From assembly GCF_937960835.1 (NCBI RefSeq), contig NZ_CALGPC010000008.1, positions 1 through 64,000 on the forward strand: a DNA stretch of 64,000 bases, written 5' to 3'. Source of the stretch: an uncultured Ferrovibrio sp. (GTDB lineage Bacteria > Pseudomonadota > Alphaproteobacteria > Ferrovibrionales > Ferrovibrionaceae). Both the position numbers and the translations under genes were made by a program. Positions within the stretch are counted from its first letter, which is position 1, and every line of letters starts with the position of its first letter. Of this stretch, positions 1 to 8,056 are shown piece after piece. The notes under the pieces were generated by a model. That model was not told the origin of the DNA. It searched no databases and saw only the letters and a program-made list of their open reading frames with translations.

Positions 1-372
1 GCCTCCAACGCGCAAGTGAAGTCGGGCGCGGCGCTGGTCAATCAGGCCGGCGACAGCCTCAGCGAGATCGTCACCGCCGTGAAGAAGGTGTCGGATATCG
101 TCGCTGAGATTGCGGCGGCCTCTGCCGAACAGGCGCGCGGCCTGGAAGAGGTCAACGGCGCCGTGGTCAACATGGACGAGATGACCCAGCGCAACGGCGC
201 CCTCGTCGAAGAGACCAATGCCTCGGCACAGGCGATGGCAAACCAAGCGCGGCAGCTTGCCGAGCTGGTCGGCCATTTCCGCATCGACAGCAGCGCGGAC
301 GCAAACGATGCCCTGCAAGAAGCGGCTGCTCCGCAGCAGGCTGAAACCCATGTGGAGGATGCGGCGGACTGA
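1..372 (+). CDS. Methyl-accepting chemotaxis protein, C-terminal part (5' end outside window)
   Basis: The frame is open from the first base and ends at a TGA at 370-372. The visible part is the distal arm of an MCP cytoplasmic signalling hairpin: Ala/Gln/Glu-rich heptads with the typical stretch around IAAASAEQARGLEEVN and VEETNASAQAM, followed by a short acidic tail. Such receptors bind CheW and CheA at the inner membrane or in the cytoplasm and control CheA kinase. The sensory domain lies outside the window, so the ligand cannot be inferred. It converges with the PaiB-like gene, leaving only about 44 bp between them. Confidence 0.9.
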   Translation, partial: ASNAQVKSGAALVNQAGDSLSEIVTAVKKVSDIVAEIAAASAEQARGLEEVNGAVVNMDEMTQRNGALVEETNASAQAMANQARQLAELVGHFRIDSSADANDALQEAAAPQQAETHVEDAAD

Positions 373-416
373 ATCATCCGCCGCGCCACACGGTTCAGCT
401 TCTCAGCGCCTGCTTC

Positions 417-1043
417 TCAACGCTTGGGCGTTGCGCGCTCCATCGCATCGGCCAGACGTAAATTGTCCTCGCCGCCCTCCTTGCGCAGGGCGGCGGCCAC
501 CAGCGCAATATCTGCAGGCCGGTTCTGGCTGAGCTTAAACTTGCCTTCCAGCCGGGAGATTGCGATCTCCACGCCGACGATGCCGCGCAGCATCGCATCC
601 ACAAAATTGTCCGGCTCGTCATCCAGACGCCAGCCGCCCTCTTCCGGCTCGTAGACCTTTGACAGACGGTCCACGATGCCGCGCAGGCGCGTCGCATCGC
701 GGATCACCGTCGCGCGGCCATAGGCATGCACCGCCATGTAGTTCCAGGTTGGTACTGCAGGCTTCTTGGCGTACCAGCGCGGCGAGATATAACCATGCGG
801 TCCCTGGAAGACGCAGAGCACGTCGGCGCCATCCAAAGCTGCCGCCTGCGGATTGGCAGCCGCAAGATGGCAGACCAGCCTGCCCGGTCCGCCATCTTCG
901 CGTTCCAGCAGAAAAGGAATGTGGCTGCCGATCAGATCCGCGCCGCCGCCGGACAGCAGCAGGCCGAAGGCATTTGCGGCGATGAAGCCCTGCAGCAGCG
1001 CCTGATCACGCGCGGCGAAATGAGCCGGGATATACATGGGCAT
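417..1043 (-). CDS. PaiB-type FMN-binding negative transcriptional regulator family protein
   Basis: The 208-aa product opens with MPMYIPAHF, the characteristic N-terminus of the PaiB family (FMN-binding split-barrel fold), followed by SHIPFLLERE, a PHGYISPRWY segment and VPTWNYMAVHAYG. All are landmarks of this family, known from Bacillus PaiB and related flavin-binding proteins. I chose the ATG at 1043 because an AAGGA ribosome site lies just upstream; an ATG two codons later (1037) is an equally plausible start. Full family length is about 205 residues, so it looks intact. No neighbouring gene points to a specific pathway. Confidence 0.88.
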   Translation of the reverse strand: MPMYIPAHFAARDQALLQGFIAANAFGLLLSGGGADLIGSHIPFLLEREDGGPGRLVCHLAAANPQAAALDGADVLCVFQGPHGYISPRWYAKKPAVPTWNYMAVHAYGRATVIRDATRLRGIVDRLSKVYEPEEGGWRLDDEPDNFVDAMLRGIVGVEIAISRLEGKFKLSQNRPADIALVAAALRKEGGEDNLRLADAMERATPKR

Positions 1044-1381
1044 TCGCTTCCTTGTTTGCGGCGTCATAAAAGGCCGGTTCGGGCAGCGCCGCAACGGAAG
1101 AATTGTCCCGATCTTGTCTGCTTAGGGCTGCGTGAGCCGAGTGAAGGTATCTTGTTGCAGCCATGGCGGCGCAAAGCCGGACGGCTGCCGAGCCGCTCGT
1201 AATAAGCCGCCACGGCGGAGAAAGCTAAATGATCCAGCGGCGTCATGAACCAGCGGTTCACCGACCGGCCGATGGGAATATCGGCGGCCGTAGAGTATGC
1301 CCCCGCGACAGAGGCGCCGGTAGCCCTCCAGCTGACGATCCAGCACCGCGATCCTGGCCGTTCAGTCGGCGATCGAGACCG
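1044..1381. other. Intergenic stretch without a convincing gene
   Basis: Between the PaiB-like gene and the terminator of the next MCP gene there are short open frames on the minus strand, but none shows a recognisable domain, a good ribosome site or family-like composition. It could hold the PaiB promoter and the remains of a lost gene. I see nothing that can be named. Confidence 0.5.
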
Positions 1382-1411
1382 GATGGAGACAACCACCCGG
1401 TTGTCTCCATC
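1382..1411 (-). terminator. Strong stem-loop after the soluble MCP gene
   Basis: A perfect 13-bp stem (1382-1394 with 1399-1411) with a 4-base ACCC loop lies 26 bases beyond the stop codon of the minus-strand MCP gene. A short T-rich run follows on the plus strand and is weak on the minus strand, so it may be a bidirectional or Rho-assisted terminator. Confidence 0.7.
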
Positions 1412-1436
1412 TTGTTTCGATCTTTAGACGGCTTGC

Positions 1437-2660
1437 TTACAGCTTGCGGATATAGCCGAGGAAGTCGCCAACCTGGCGGCCAAGCTGTGCGGCCTGTTCG
1501 TTGAGGCTGTTGGCCGCATTGCTGACGCTTGCGGCCGCCTCGCCGGTGGTCGCCGCCGCCTCGGAAATCTCCTGGACGTGATCGGAGACGCTTTCGATGC
1601 CGGCCGCCGCTTCGTGGATGTTGTTGCTGATATGGGCGGTGGCGTCGGCCTGCTCGCCCACCGAATCCGCAATTGTGCCGACGCGCTGGTTCAGGGTGTC
1701 GGCATGGCCCTTGATCACGTCGATGGCCGAGATCGTATTCTCGGACGCATGCTGAATCGCGGCAATCTGATCGGCGATGCTCTTGGCAGCTTCGGCGGTC
1801 TTCTGCGCGAGGTTGCGCACTTCCTGGGCCACCACGGCAAAGCCCTTGCCCGCCTCGCCGGCGCGCGCCGCTTCGACGCTTGCGTTCAGCGCCAGCAGAT
1901 TGGTCTGGAAGGCGACACTTTTGATGAACTCCACCACCTCGTCGATCTTGGCATTGGCAACCGCCAATTCCTGCACTGCAGCGCTGGCGCGCGCGACTTC
2001 ATCGGCCACCGACTGGCTGGCGGCGCGGGAATCGCGCACCTGATGGCCGATCTCGACCACGGAAGCATTAAGCTCTTCGGCTGCCGATGCGACCGCCTGC
2101 GTATTGGCACTGGATTGCCGCGCGGCGGCGGCGACCGAACTCGTCTTCTCATGCACGGCCCGGACTTCGCTGGCCATGGTATCGGCATTGGAGAGCAAGG
2201 TGCCGGCGGAGGACTGCACCGCCGAGACGATCGACATCACTTCGCGCTCGAACTGGTCGGCAAGCTGCTGCCGCTCGGCGCGGGCCCGGGCTTCCATCTC
2301 CGCGCGCTGTTCGGCCATTTCCGCCTCCAGCCGCGCGGTGGCCTCGGCCTTGGCCTGCATGGAGCTGCGCGCCGTGTTGATGACCTGCGCGCCGCGGCGG
2401 AATTCGCCGAGCATGCCGCGCAGCATGAAAGTGCGGAAGAACTTGCCTTCCGAGGCATAGGTGAGCGAGGCGGTGGCCTCGCGGATGAAGGCCTCGGTAC
2501 GATCGAGCAGACGGTTCAGCGATTGCAGAATCGGCGCCAGTTCACCGTGGCTTTCGGTATCGACGACACGCACGCCGAGATCGCCGGCGGCCGCGCGCTC
2601 GCAAACAACAGCGATCTCGTCCAGCGCTCGCTGGCGACGATCCTTACCAAAAAAACGCAT
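1437..2660 (-). CDS. Soluble methyl-accepting chemotaxis protein
   Basis: The 407-aa protein has no membrane segment. An N-terminal region with HAMP-like heptads (EIAVVCERAAAGDLGVRV) leads into a long coiled coil and the conserved MCP hairpin tip near residues 260-290 (LLALNASVEAARAGEAGKGF, then VVAQEVRNLA). It should join CheA/CheW arrays from the cytoplasm. The ATG at 2660 is chosen because a GGAGGAAGGGT ribosome site stands directly before it; a longer frame would overlap the upstream PAS gene. The PAS gene ends 28 bp upstream on the same strand, so the pair probably forms one operon equivalent to a split Aer-type receptor. Confidence 0.9.
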   Translation of the reverse strand: MRFFGKDRRQRALDEIAVVCERAAAGDLGVRVVDTESHGELAPILQSLNRLLDRTEAFIREATASLTYASEGKFFRTFMLRGMLGEFRRGAQVINTARSSMQAKAEATARLEAEMAEQRAEMEARARAERQQLADQFEREVMSIVSAVQSSAGTLLSNADTMASEVRAVHEKTSSVAAAARQSSANTQAVASAAEELNASVVEIGHQVRDSRAASQSVADEVARASAAVQELAVANAKIDEVVEFIKSVAFQTNLLALNASVEAARAGEAGKGFAVVAQEVRNLAQKTAEAAKSIADQIAAIQHASENTISAIDVIKGHADTLNQRVGTIADSVGEQADATAHISNNIHEAAAGIESVSDHVQEISEAAATTGEAAASVSNAANSLNEQAAQLGRQVGDFLGYIRKL

Positions 2661-2688
2661 ACCCTTCCTCCACACCCCTTTCGCCGGT

Positions 2689-3213
2689 TTAGGCAACCAG
2701 CGAAAACACGAATTGCTCGTAGGAAACCTGATTCTTGTTCAGGATATCGTGCAGCATCGCCACGCCGGCGGCCTGGCCCTGCTTGCGGTCATGATGACGC
2801 TGCTCTTCCTCCAGCAGCGCGCGATACAGCGGCTCGACCTTGGCGATGACGCCCGGCTCGGGCTTGCGGCGGCTGGAATGGTAGCTGACGATCTTGCCTG
2901 AAATGTCGAAGCTCGGCGTCACATGGGCGAAGACCCAGTAGTAATCGCCATTGCGCGCCATGTTCTTGACATAGGCAAAGATCTCGTTGCCGGAGCTGAT
3001 GGTGTCCCACAGCAACTGGAAGACACAGCGCGGCATGTCGGGATGCCGCACGATGCTGTGCGGCTGGCCGACGAGATCATGCTCGGAATAACCGGCGACG
3101 CGGCAGAAGACCTCGTTGGCATAGGTGATACGGCCGCGCGTGTCGGTCTTGCTGACAATGATCTCGTCCTCGCCGAACGTGCGCTCGACCTGGGTAGGCG
3201 TGGGACGCTTCAT
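2689..3213 (-). CDS. PAS-domain protein, Aer-like sensory partner of the downstream MCP
   Basis: The 174-aa protein carries one PAS domain of the Aer aerotaxis type: ITYANEVFCRVAGYSEHDLVGQPHSIVRHPDMPR, then LWDTISSGNEIFAYVKNMARNGDYYWVFAHVTP. In Aer this fold binds FAD and reports redox state. The C-terminal 60 residues are helical without a membrane anchor. The stop codon is 28 bp before the start of a soluble MCP gene, so sensor and signalling modules appear to be encoded separately here. FAD binding is inferred from family resemblance, not shown by the sequence. Confidence 0.87.
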   Translation of the reverse strand: MKRPTPTQVERTFGEDEIIVSKTDTRGRITYANEVFCRVAGYSEHDLVGQPHSIVRHPDMPRCVFQLLWDTISSGNEIFAYVKNMARNGDYYWVFAHVTPSFDISGKIVSYHSSRRKPEPGVIAKVEPLYRALLEEEQRHHDRKQGQAAGVAMLHDILNKNQVSYEQFVFSLVA

Positions 3214-3763
3214 GGATGGCCTCGGGTCACGGAAATGACGGTTACGATCGGGCAGCGGACGCGTTTGGCGGGCGGACGGACGGTTATAATTCTAGGTAGC
3301 AAAGGCCATCAGATTTTGATGGGTGTCAAGTTTCCAAACGGTTACATAATCTCCGGAAAACCGGGTGAATCGGAGGAAATCTCCACCCAGTGTGCGTAAA
3401 TTAATGACGAAGGTTTAACCCTAGGGAATGGCCATGCCGCTGGCGGCCGCGCCGTCCGTAATCTTGCTGGTCGAAGCCCTGATCGCCACCGACTTGCCCA
3501 CCAGCCTTTGGCGAACCTGCTGTCGGAGCCGGACATCCTGATTCAGGACCTGATTCAAGACGAGGCGCTGTCTCTGGGGTTAATATGGTGTCTTTTCAAG
3601 AAGATAAATCAAAAGTGCCAGCCGTCTGCTGCCGCGGCACGCCCATATACAACAAAATACAGATGTATTATTAAATAATTTACGTCGTTAATTAGCATAG
3701 ATTTGTTGACGCCCGCGCTATCTGTGTAGAAACTTCCGCCACAGACACTGCAGGCATTTCTTC
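3214..3763. other. 550-bp intergenic region between divergent PAS and cysA genes
   Basis: No credible coding frame is visible. The part next to cysA (about 3590-3720) is markedly AT-rich and probably contains the sulfate operon promoter. A TTGACG hexamer lies just after 3700, but no well-spaced -10 is clear. A small hairpin (CCATCA/TGATGG) is centred near 3315. The PAS/MCP promoter should lie within about 100 bp of 3213. Confidence 0.5.
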
Positions 3764-4858
3764 ATGGCGATCGACATCCAGGACATCCACAAGCAGTTCG
3801 GCAAGGTGCCGGTACTGCGCGGTATCGATCTGCAGATCGCGGATGGCGAACTGATCGCCCTGCTCGGCGCCTCAGGATCGGGCAAGACGACGCTGCTGCG
3901 CATTCTCGCCGGCCTTGACTGGCCCAATACCGGCTCCGTCAGCGTCGATGGCACCGACTGGCTGGCGCTGGAAGCGCAGCGCCGCGGCGTCGGCTTCGTT
4001 TTCCAGCATTATGCGCTGTTCCAGCATATGTCGGTCTTCGAGAACATCGCCTTCGGCCTGCGCGTGCAGCCCAGGGACAGGCGCCCGGCAGAAGACGAAA
4101 TCCGCAGCCGTGTTGAGGAACTGATCCGGCTGGTGCAAATCGAAGGCTTAGGCGAGCGCTATCCGGCGCAGCTTTCGGGCGGCCAGCGCCAGCGTGTCGC
4201 CCTGGCGCGCGCGCTCGCCATCCGGCCGAAGGTGCTGCTGCTTGACGAGCCTTTCGGCGCGCTGGATGCCCGCATCCGCAAGGATCTGCGCCGCTGGCTG
4301 CGCGACCTGCATGACCAGCTCGGCATGACCACCATTTTTGTTACCCATGACCAGGAAGAGGCCTTCGAACTGGCCGACCGCGTGGTGCTGATGGGCGAGG
4401 GCCGGATCGAACAGGTCGGCACACCCGATGAAATCTACGAACATCCGGCCAGCCCCTTCGTGGCCCGCTTCCTCGGCGGCGTGAATGAATTGCCGGCGGA
4501 ACTGCACAATGGCCGACTGGTGCTGCCCCATGCCGATACTTCCGCGGTCGAGCGTGTTGCCGCCGGCGATGGCGCGGTAACGCTGTTCGTGCGGCCGCAT
4601 GAGATCGAACTCATTGCCGATGCCACATCCGGCGCGCGGATCAGCGATGTGGCCTCCAATGGCCCAAGCTTCCGGTTCGACATTGCCCTGCCCGGCATCG
4701 ACAAGCCGGTCGAGGTCGAGCTGACGCGCGAGGCCGTGCGCGGCCGCAACCTGAAACGCGGCGATGCCGTGCGGCTGAAAATCCTGCGCGGACGCATCTT
4801 CGAGCCGGCGCAGCGCCCGGCCGCGGCCGCGGCTGAGAAACGCGCTGCCAGCGCCTGA
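3764..4858 (+). CDS. cysA: Sulfate/thiosulfate ABC transporter ATP-binding protein CysA
   Basis: The 364-aa ATPase energises uptake of sulfate or thiosulfate for cysteine synthesis. Visible motifs: Walker A GASGSGKTT (about residues 35-43), the ABC signature LSGGQRQRVALARAL, Walker B VLLLDEPFGALD, the switch histidine in FVTHDQEEAF, and a C-terminal TOBE-type region with VTLFVRPHEIEL. Length matches CysA. It is the first gene of a cysA-sbp-cysT-cysW cluster on one strand, an order differing from enterobacterial cysPUWA. The identity of neighbours makes sulfate/thiosulfate the likely substrate. Confidence 0.96.
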   Translation: MAIDIQDIHKQFGKVPVLRGIDLQIADGELIALLGASGSGKTTLLRILAGLDWPNTGSVSVDGTDWLALEAQRRGVGFVFQHYALFQHMSVFENIAFGLRVQPRDRRPAEDEIRSRVEELIRLVQIEGLGERYPAQLSGGQRQRVALARALAIRPKVLLLDEPFGALDARIRKDLRRWLRDLHDQLGMTTIFVTHDQEEAFELADRVVLMGEGRIEQVGTPDEIYEHPASPFVARFLGGVNELPAELHNGRLVLPHADTSAVERVAAGDGAVTLFVRPHEIELIADATSGARISDVASNGPSFRFDIALPGIDKPVEVELTREAVRGRNLKRGDAVRLKILRGRIFEPAQRPAAAAAEKRAASA

Positions 4859-4893
4859 TTTCCCGTTTTCATTTCACTTAAGGACAACGCCAG

Positions 4894-5901
4894 ATGAAAC
4901 GCATCGCATCGCTTGCCGCCGCCGCCGTGCTGGCGGCCGCTTCACCGTCTTTCGCGCAGGACAAGGGCCCGTCCGACATCCTGAACGTCTCCTATGACGT
5001 CTCCCGCGAATTGTTCGCCCAGATCAATCCGGTCTTCGCCGCCGAATGGAAGGCCAAGACCGGACAGGTGCTGGAAATCAAGCAGTCGCATGCCGGCACC
5101 TCGCGCCAGGCCCGCTCGATCCTGGAAGGCCTGCAGGCCGATGTGGTCACCTTCAACCAGTTCCTCGATATCCAGATGCTGGCCGACAAGGGTTTCGTCG
5201 CCAAGGACTGGCAGAAGAAATTCCCCAACAACGCCTCGCCCTTCTATTCGCTGCCGGCCTTCCTGGTTCGCAAGGGCAATCCGAAGAATGTGAAGGACTG
5301 GAGCGATCTGATCCGTCCGGATGTGAAGTCGGTCTTCCCCAATCCGAAGACCTCGGGCAATGCGCGCTACACCTATCTGGCCGCCTATGCCTTCGCGCTG
5401 GAGCAGAACAAGGGCGACCATGCCAAGGCGAAGGAGTTCGTGAAGACGCTGCTGGCCAATGTGCCTGTCTTCGACACCGGCGGCCGCGGCTCGACCACTA
5501 CCTTCGTCGAGCGCGAGATCGGCGATGTGCTGATCACCTTTGAATCCGAGACCAATGGCATCCGCCGCGAATATGGCGACAAGGGCTTCGACCTTGTCAC
5601 CCCGTCGCTCAGCCTGCTCGCCGAATTCCCGGTTGCCGTGGTCGACCGCGTCGCCATCAAGCGCGGCAGCCAGCAGGTCTCGCAGGCCTATCTGAACTTC
5701 CTCTACAGCGAGGCCGGCCAGGAGATTCTGGCGAAAAACTTCAACCGCGTGCACGATCCGAAGGTGAAGGAGAAGTACAAGGTGCAGTTCCCGGAGGTGA
5801 GGCTGGTGACGGTGGAGCAGGTTTTTGGCGGCTGGGAAAAGGCCAACAAGGATCATTTCGCCGAAGGCGGCATCCTCGAACAGGTCTTTGTGAACCGCTG
5901 A
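4894..5901 (+). CDS. sbp: Periplasmic sulfate/thiosulfate-binding protein
   Basis: The 335-aa protein starts with a cleavable signal peptide (MKRIASLAAAAVLAAASPSF, cut after the following Ala). The mature part shows Sbp/CysP hallmarks: LNVSYDVSRELFAQINPVF, QSHAGTSRQARSILEGLQAD, FPNPKTSGNARYTYLAAY and a C-terminal FPEVRLVTVEQVFGGWEKA. It captures sulfate or thiosulfate in the periplasm and delivers it to CysT/CysW. It lies 35 bp after cysA and 20 bp before cysT, consistent with one transcript. The sequence does not separate Sbp from CysP specificity. Confidence 0.95.
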   Translation: MKRIASLAAAAVLAAASPSFAQDKGPSDILNVSYDVSRELFAQINPVFAAEWKAKTGQVLEIKQSHAGTSRQARSILEGLQADVVTFNQFLDIQMLADKGFVAKDWQKKFPNNASPFYSLPAFLVRKGNPKNVKDWSDLIRPDVKSVFPNPKTSGNARYTYLAAYAFALEQNKGDHAKAKEFVKTLLANVPVFDTGGRGSTTTFVEREIGDVLITFESETNGIRREYGDKGFDLVTPSLSLLAEFPVAVVDRVAIKRGSQQVSQAYLNFLYSEAGQEILAKNFNRVHDPKVKEKYKVQFPEVRLVTVEQVFGGWEKANKDHFAEGGILEQVFVNR

Positions 5902-5921
5902 CCTGAACTGTTGGGTCCATC

Positions 5922-6788
5922 GTGACAGCTGTCGCTATCAGCAATGCAAGCACGCGCCGGGTGAAAGCCCGGCGCGTTCTGCCTGGCTTCGGCCTCGCGC
6001 TGGGCGGCACGCTGCTCTATCTCGCCATCATCGTGCTGCTGCCGCTGGCAGCTTTGCTGCTGAAATCCGCCGAGATCGGGCCTGAGGGTTTCCTGCGACT
6101 TCTGTCGAGTCCGCGCGTGCTGGCTTCGCTGCAGATCACGGTGACGGCCGCGGCCCTGGCGACGCTGTTCAATGCCGGCTACGGCCTGCTGATGGCCTGG
6201 ATTCTTGTGCGCTACGACTTTCCCGGCAAACGCATCCTCGATGCGCTGATCGATCTGCCGTTTGCCCTGCCCACCGCCGTGGCCGGCGTTGCGCTCACCG
6301 CGCTTTACGCCGGCAATGGCTGGTATGGCCAGGTGATCGAAGGCATGGCCGGAATCAAGGTTGCCTATACGGTGATCGGCGTCGCCATCGCCATGGCCTT
6401 CACGGCAGCGCCTTTCGTGGTGCGCACGGTGCAGCCGGTGCTGGAGGATATTCAGCCCGATGTGGAAGAGGCGGCGGCGACGCTTGGCGCCTATCCGGGC
6501 CTGATCTTCCGCAAGATTGTCTTTCCCGCCATCTTCCCGGCCTATCTCACCGGCTGCGCGCTGGCCTTCGCCCGCTGCCTCGGCGAATTCGGCGCGGTGA
6601 TCTTCATCGCCGGCAACCTGCCTTTCAAGACCGAGATCGCGGCCCTGCTGATTTTCATCCGGCTGGAGGAATACGACTATCCGGCGGCAGCGGCGCTCGC
6701 CGTGGTGCTGCTGGCCGGCGCCTTCTGCATCCTTCTGCTGGTCAATGCAATCCAGGCCTGGCAGATGCGCTATAAGGTGAAAAACTGA
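5922..6788 (+). CDS. cysT: Sulfate ABC transporter permease CysT
   Basis: The 288-aa inner-membrane permease starts at a GTG (5922). It has about six membrane segments and the EAA loop (EEAAATLGAYPGLIFRKIVFP) that contacts CysA. The C-terminal ARCLGEFGAVIFIAGN segment is typical of CysT/CysU. Its stop overlaps the first base of the cysW start region, suggesting translational coupling. Together with CysW it forms the membrane channel for sulfate/thiosulfate. Confidence 0.95.
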   Translation: MTAVAISNASTRRVKARRVLPGFGLALGGTLLYLAIIVLLPLAALLLKSAEIGPEGFLRLLSSPRVLASLQITVTAAALATLFNAGYGLLMAWILVRYDFPGKRILDALIDLPFALPTAVAGVALTALYAGNGWYGQVIEGMAGIKVAYTVIGVAIAMAFTAAPFVVRTVQPVLEDIQPDVEEAAATLGAYPGLIFRKIVFPAIFPAYLTGCALAFARCLGEFGAVIFIAGNLPFKTEIAALLIFIRLEEYDYPAAAALAVVLLAGAFCILLLVNAIQAWQMRYKVKN

Positions 6789-7633
6789 TGGCCGCCGATG
6801 CTGCATTCCACGCCGCGCCTGCCGCCGTCGGCAGAAGCCCCTCGCGCCTGCCGCTGATCCTGATCCTGCTCGGCACGGTGCTGACGCTGCTGTTCATCGT
6901 TGCACCCGTCATTGTGATTTTTGTTCAGGCACTTTCGAAGGGCTGGAGCATGTATGCCGCCAGCATCCTGCAGCCCGATACGCTTCATGCCGTACTGCTC
7001 ACCATTGTGGTCACGCTTGCCGTGGTGCCGATCAATCTGGTCTTCGGCGTCGCTGCCGCCTGGCTGATCGCCAAATTCGACTTTCCCGGCAAGAAGCTGC
7101 TGCTGACCCTGATCGAGATTCCCTTCTCGATCTCGCCGATCGTTGCCGGCGTCACCTATATCCTGCTCTATGGCGGGCAGGGCCTGCTTGGGGATTTTCT
7201 GGTCGAGCACGATATCCAGATCATGTTCGCTTTACCGGCGATCATCCTGGTCACGCTGTTCGTCACCAGCCCCTTCGTGGCACGTGAGCTGATCCCGCTG
7301 ATGCAGGCCCAGGGCAGTGAGCAGGAAGAAGCGGCGACCACGCTGGGCGCCGCCGGCTGGCAGATTTTCTGGCGCGTGACCTTGCCCAATATCCGCTGGG
7401 CCCTGCTCTACGGCACCATCCTCTGCGCGGCCCGCGCCATTGGCGAATTCGGCGCCGTTTCGGTGGTGTCGGGCAATGTACGCGGCGAGACCAACACGCT
7501 GCCGCTGCAGATCGAACTGCTCTATCACGACTATAACGCGGTCGGCGCCTTCGCCGCCGCCAGCACGCTCACTGTACTGGCACTGCTGACGCTTGTCGTG
7601 AAAGCCTGGCTGGAGCGCCGCATCCGGCACTGA
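6788..7633 (+). CDS. cysW: Sulfate ABC transporter permease CysW
   Basis: The 281-aa permease has six predicted membrane helices, an EEAATTLGAAGWQIFWRVTLP EAA loop and the CysW-type AARAIGEFGAVSVVSGNVRG segment followed by TLPLQIELLYHDYNAVGAFA. It pairs with CysT in the sulfate importer. The start abuts the cysT stop (shared base at 6788). It is the last gene before the left boundary of the genomic island; a small GC-rich inverted repeat just after the stop may serve as terminator. Confidence 0.95.
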   Translation: MAADAAFHAAPAAVGRSPSRLPLILILLGTVLTLLFIVAPVIVIFVQALSKGWSMYAASILQPDTLHAVLLTIVVTLAVVPINLVFGVAAAWLIAKFDFPGKKLLLTLIEIPFSISPIVAGVTYILLYGGQGLLGDFLVEHDIQIMFALPAIILVTLFVTSPFVARELIPLMQAQGSEQEEAATTLGAAGWQIFWRVTLPNIRWALLYGTILCAARAIGEFGAVSVVSGNVRGETNTLPLQIELLYHDYNAVGAFAAASTLTVLALLTLVVKAWLERRIRH

Positions 7634-7764
7634 GGCGGAAGCGCTTCCGACCGCCCGGCCGGTCTAATACGATTTCCTGATGCCTGGCCCAGTTTGGGAT
7701 GATTTAACGGGAGAGCTTCGCTCGATTGGAGCAGCCAACTTCTTTTCCCTGCTGCTACCGGGAA

Positions 7765-7839
7765 TGGTGCCGGCGGAGGGATTTGAACCCCCGACCTCCA
7801 CTTTACGAAAGTCTTGCTCTACCGCTGAGCTACGCAGAC
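7765..7839 (-). repeat. Damaged tRNA-Thr copy, left attachment-site remnant of the island
   Basis: This stretch repeats the intact tRNA-Thr(CGT) gene at 23805-23879 in the same orientation. From about 7763 to 7835 the two match except for one base in the anticodon-stem region. The copy then diverges exactly where the 5' acceptor strand should be: it reads GTCTGCG instead of GCCGGCG, so the acceptor stem no longer pairs fully. The anticodon stem also gains a mismatch. This is what remains when an element integrates into a tRNA gene, rebuilding the gene on one side and leaving a duplicate on the other. A further partly conserved block (GGGAGAGCTTCGCTCGA) lies about 40-60 bp beyond both copies. 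Confidence 0.75.
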
Positions 7840-8056
7840 AACCGGGCCCTGCGTACCCAAAAACCTACGTAACTCAATGCGTTAGCTTATAGCGCAGATT
7901 CAGCCGCCGTGGCCATCATTCTGCTCTTCAGAAGCAGACTAATGATGCCGCACGATGTGTCGAAATGCGTAATAGTCGTTGCTCGGATTTAGCCACAAGT
8001 TGTAGTTTTACCAGAGAAGATCACCGTTGGAGCTGACGACCGGGGGAAGGGGGGAT

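Noticed and set aside
1064..1396. Minus-strand open frames between the PaiB-like gene and the MCP gene
   Set aside because: They overlap each other in several frames, lack ribosome sites and domains, and are rich in Arg and Ser as expected for noncoding GC-rich DNA.
7765..7839. Left tRNA-Thr copy as a functional tRNA gene
   Set aside because: The acceptor and anticodon stems carry extra mismatches relative to the right copy, and the 5' acceptor strand has been replaced.
7680..7892. Open frame reading antisense through the left tRNA-Thr copy
   Set aside because: Peptides such as AEGFEPPTSTL are the usual artefact of translating tRNA genes on the wrong strand.
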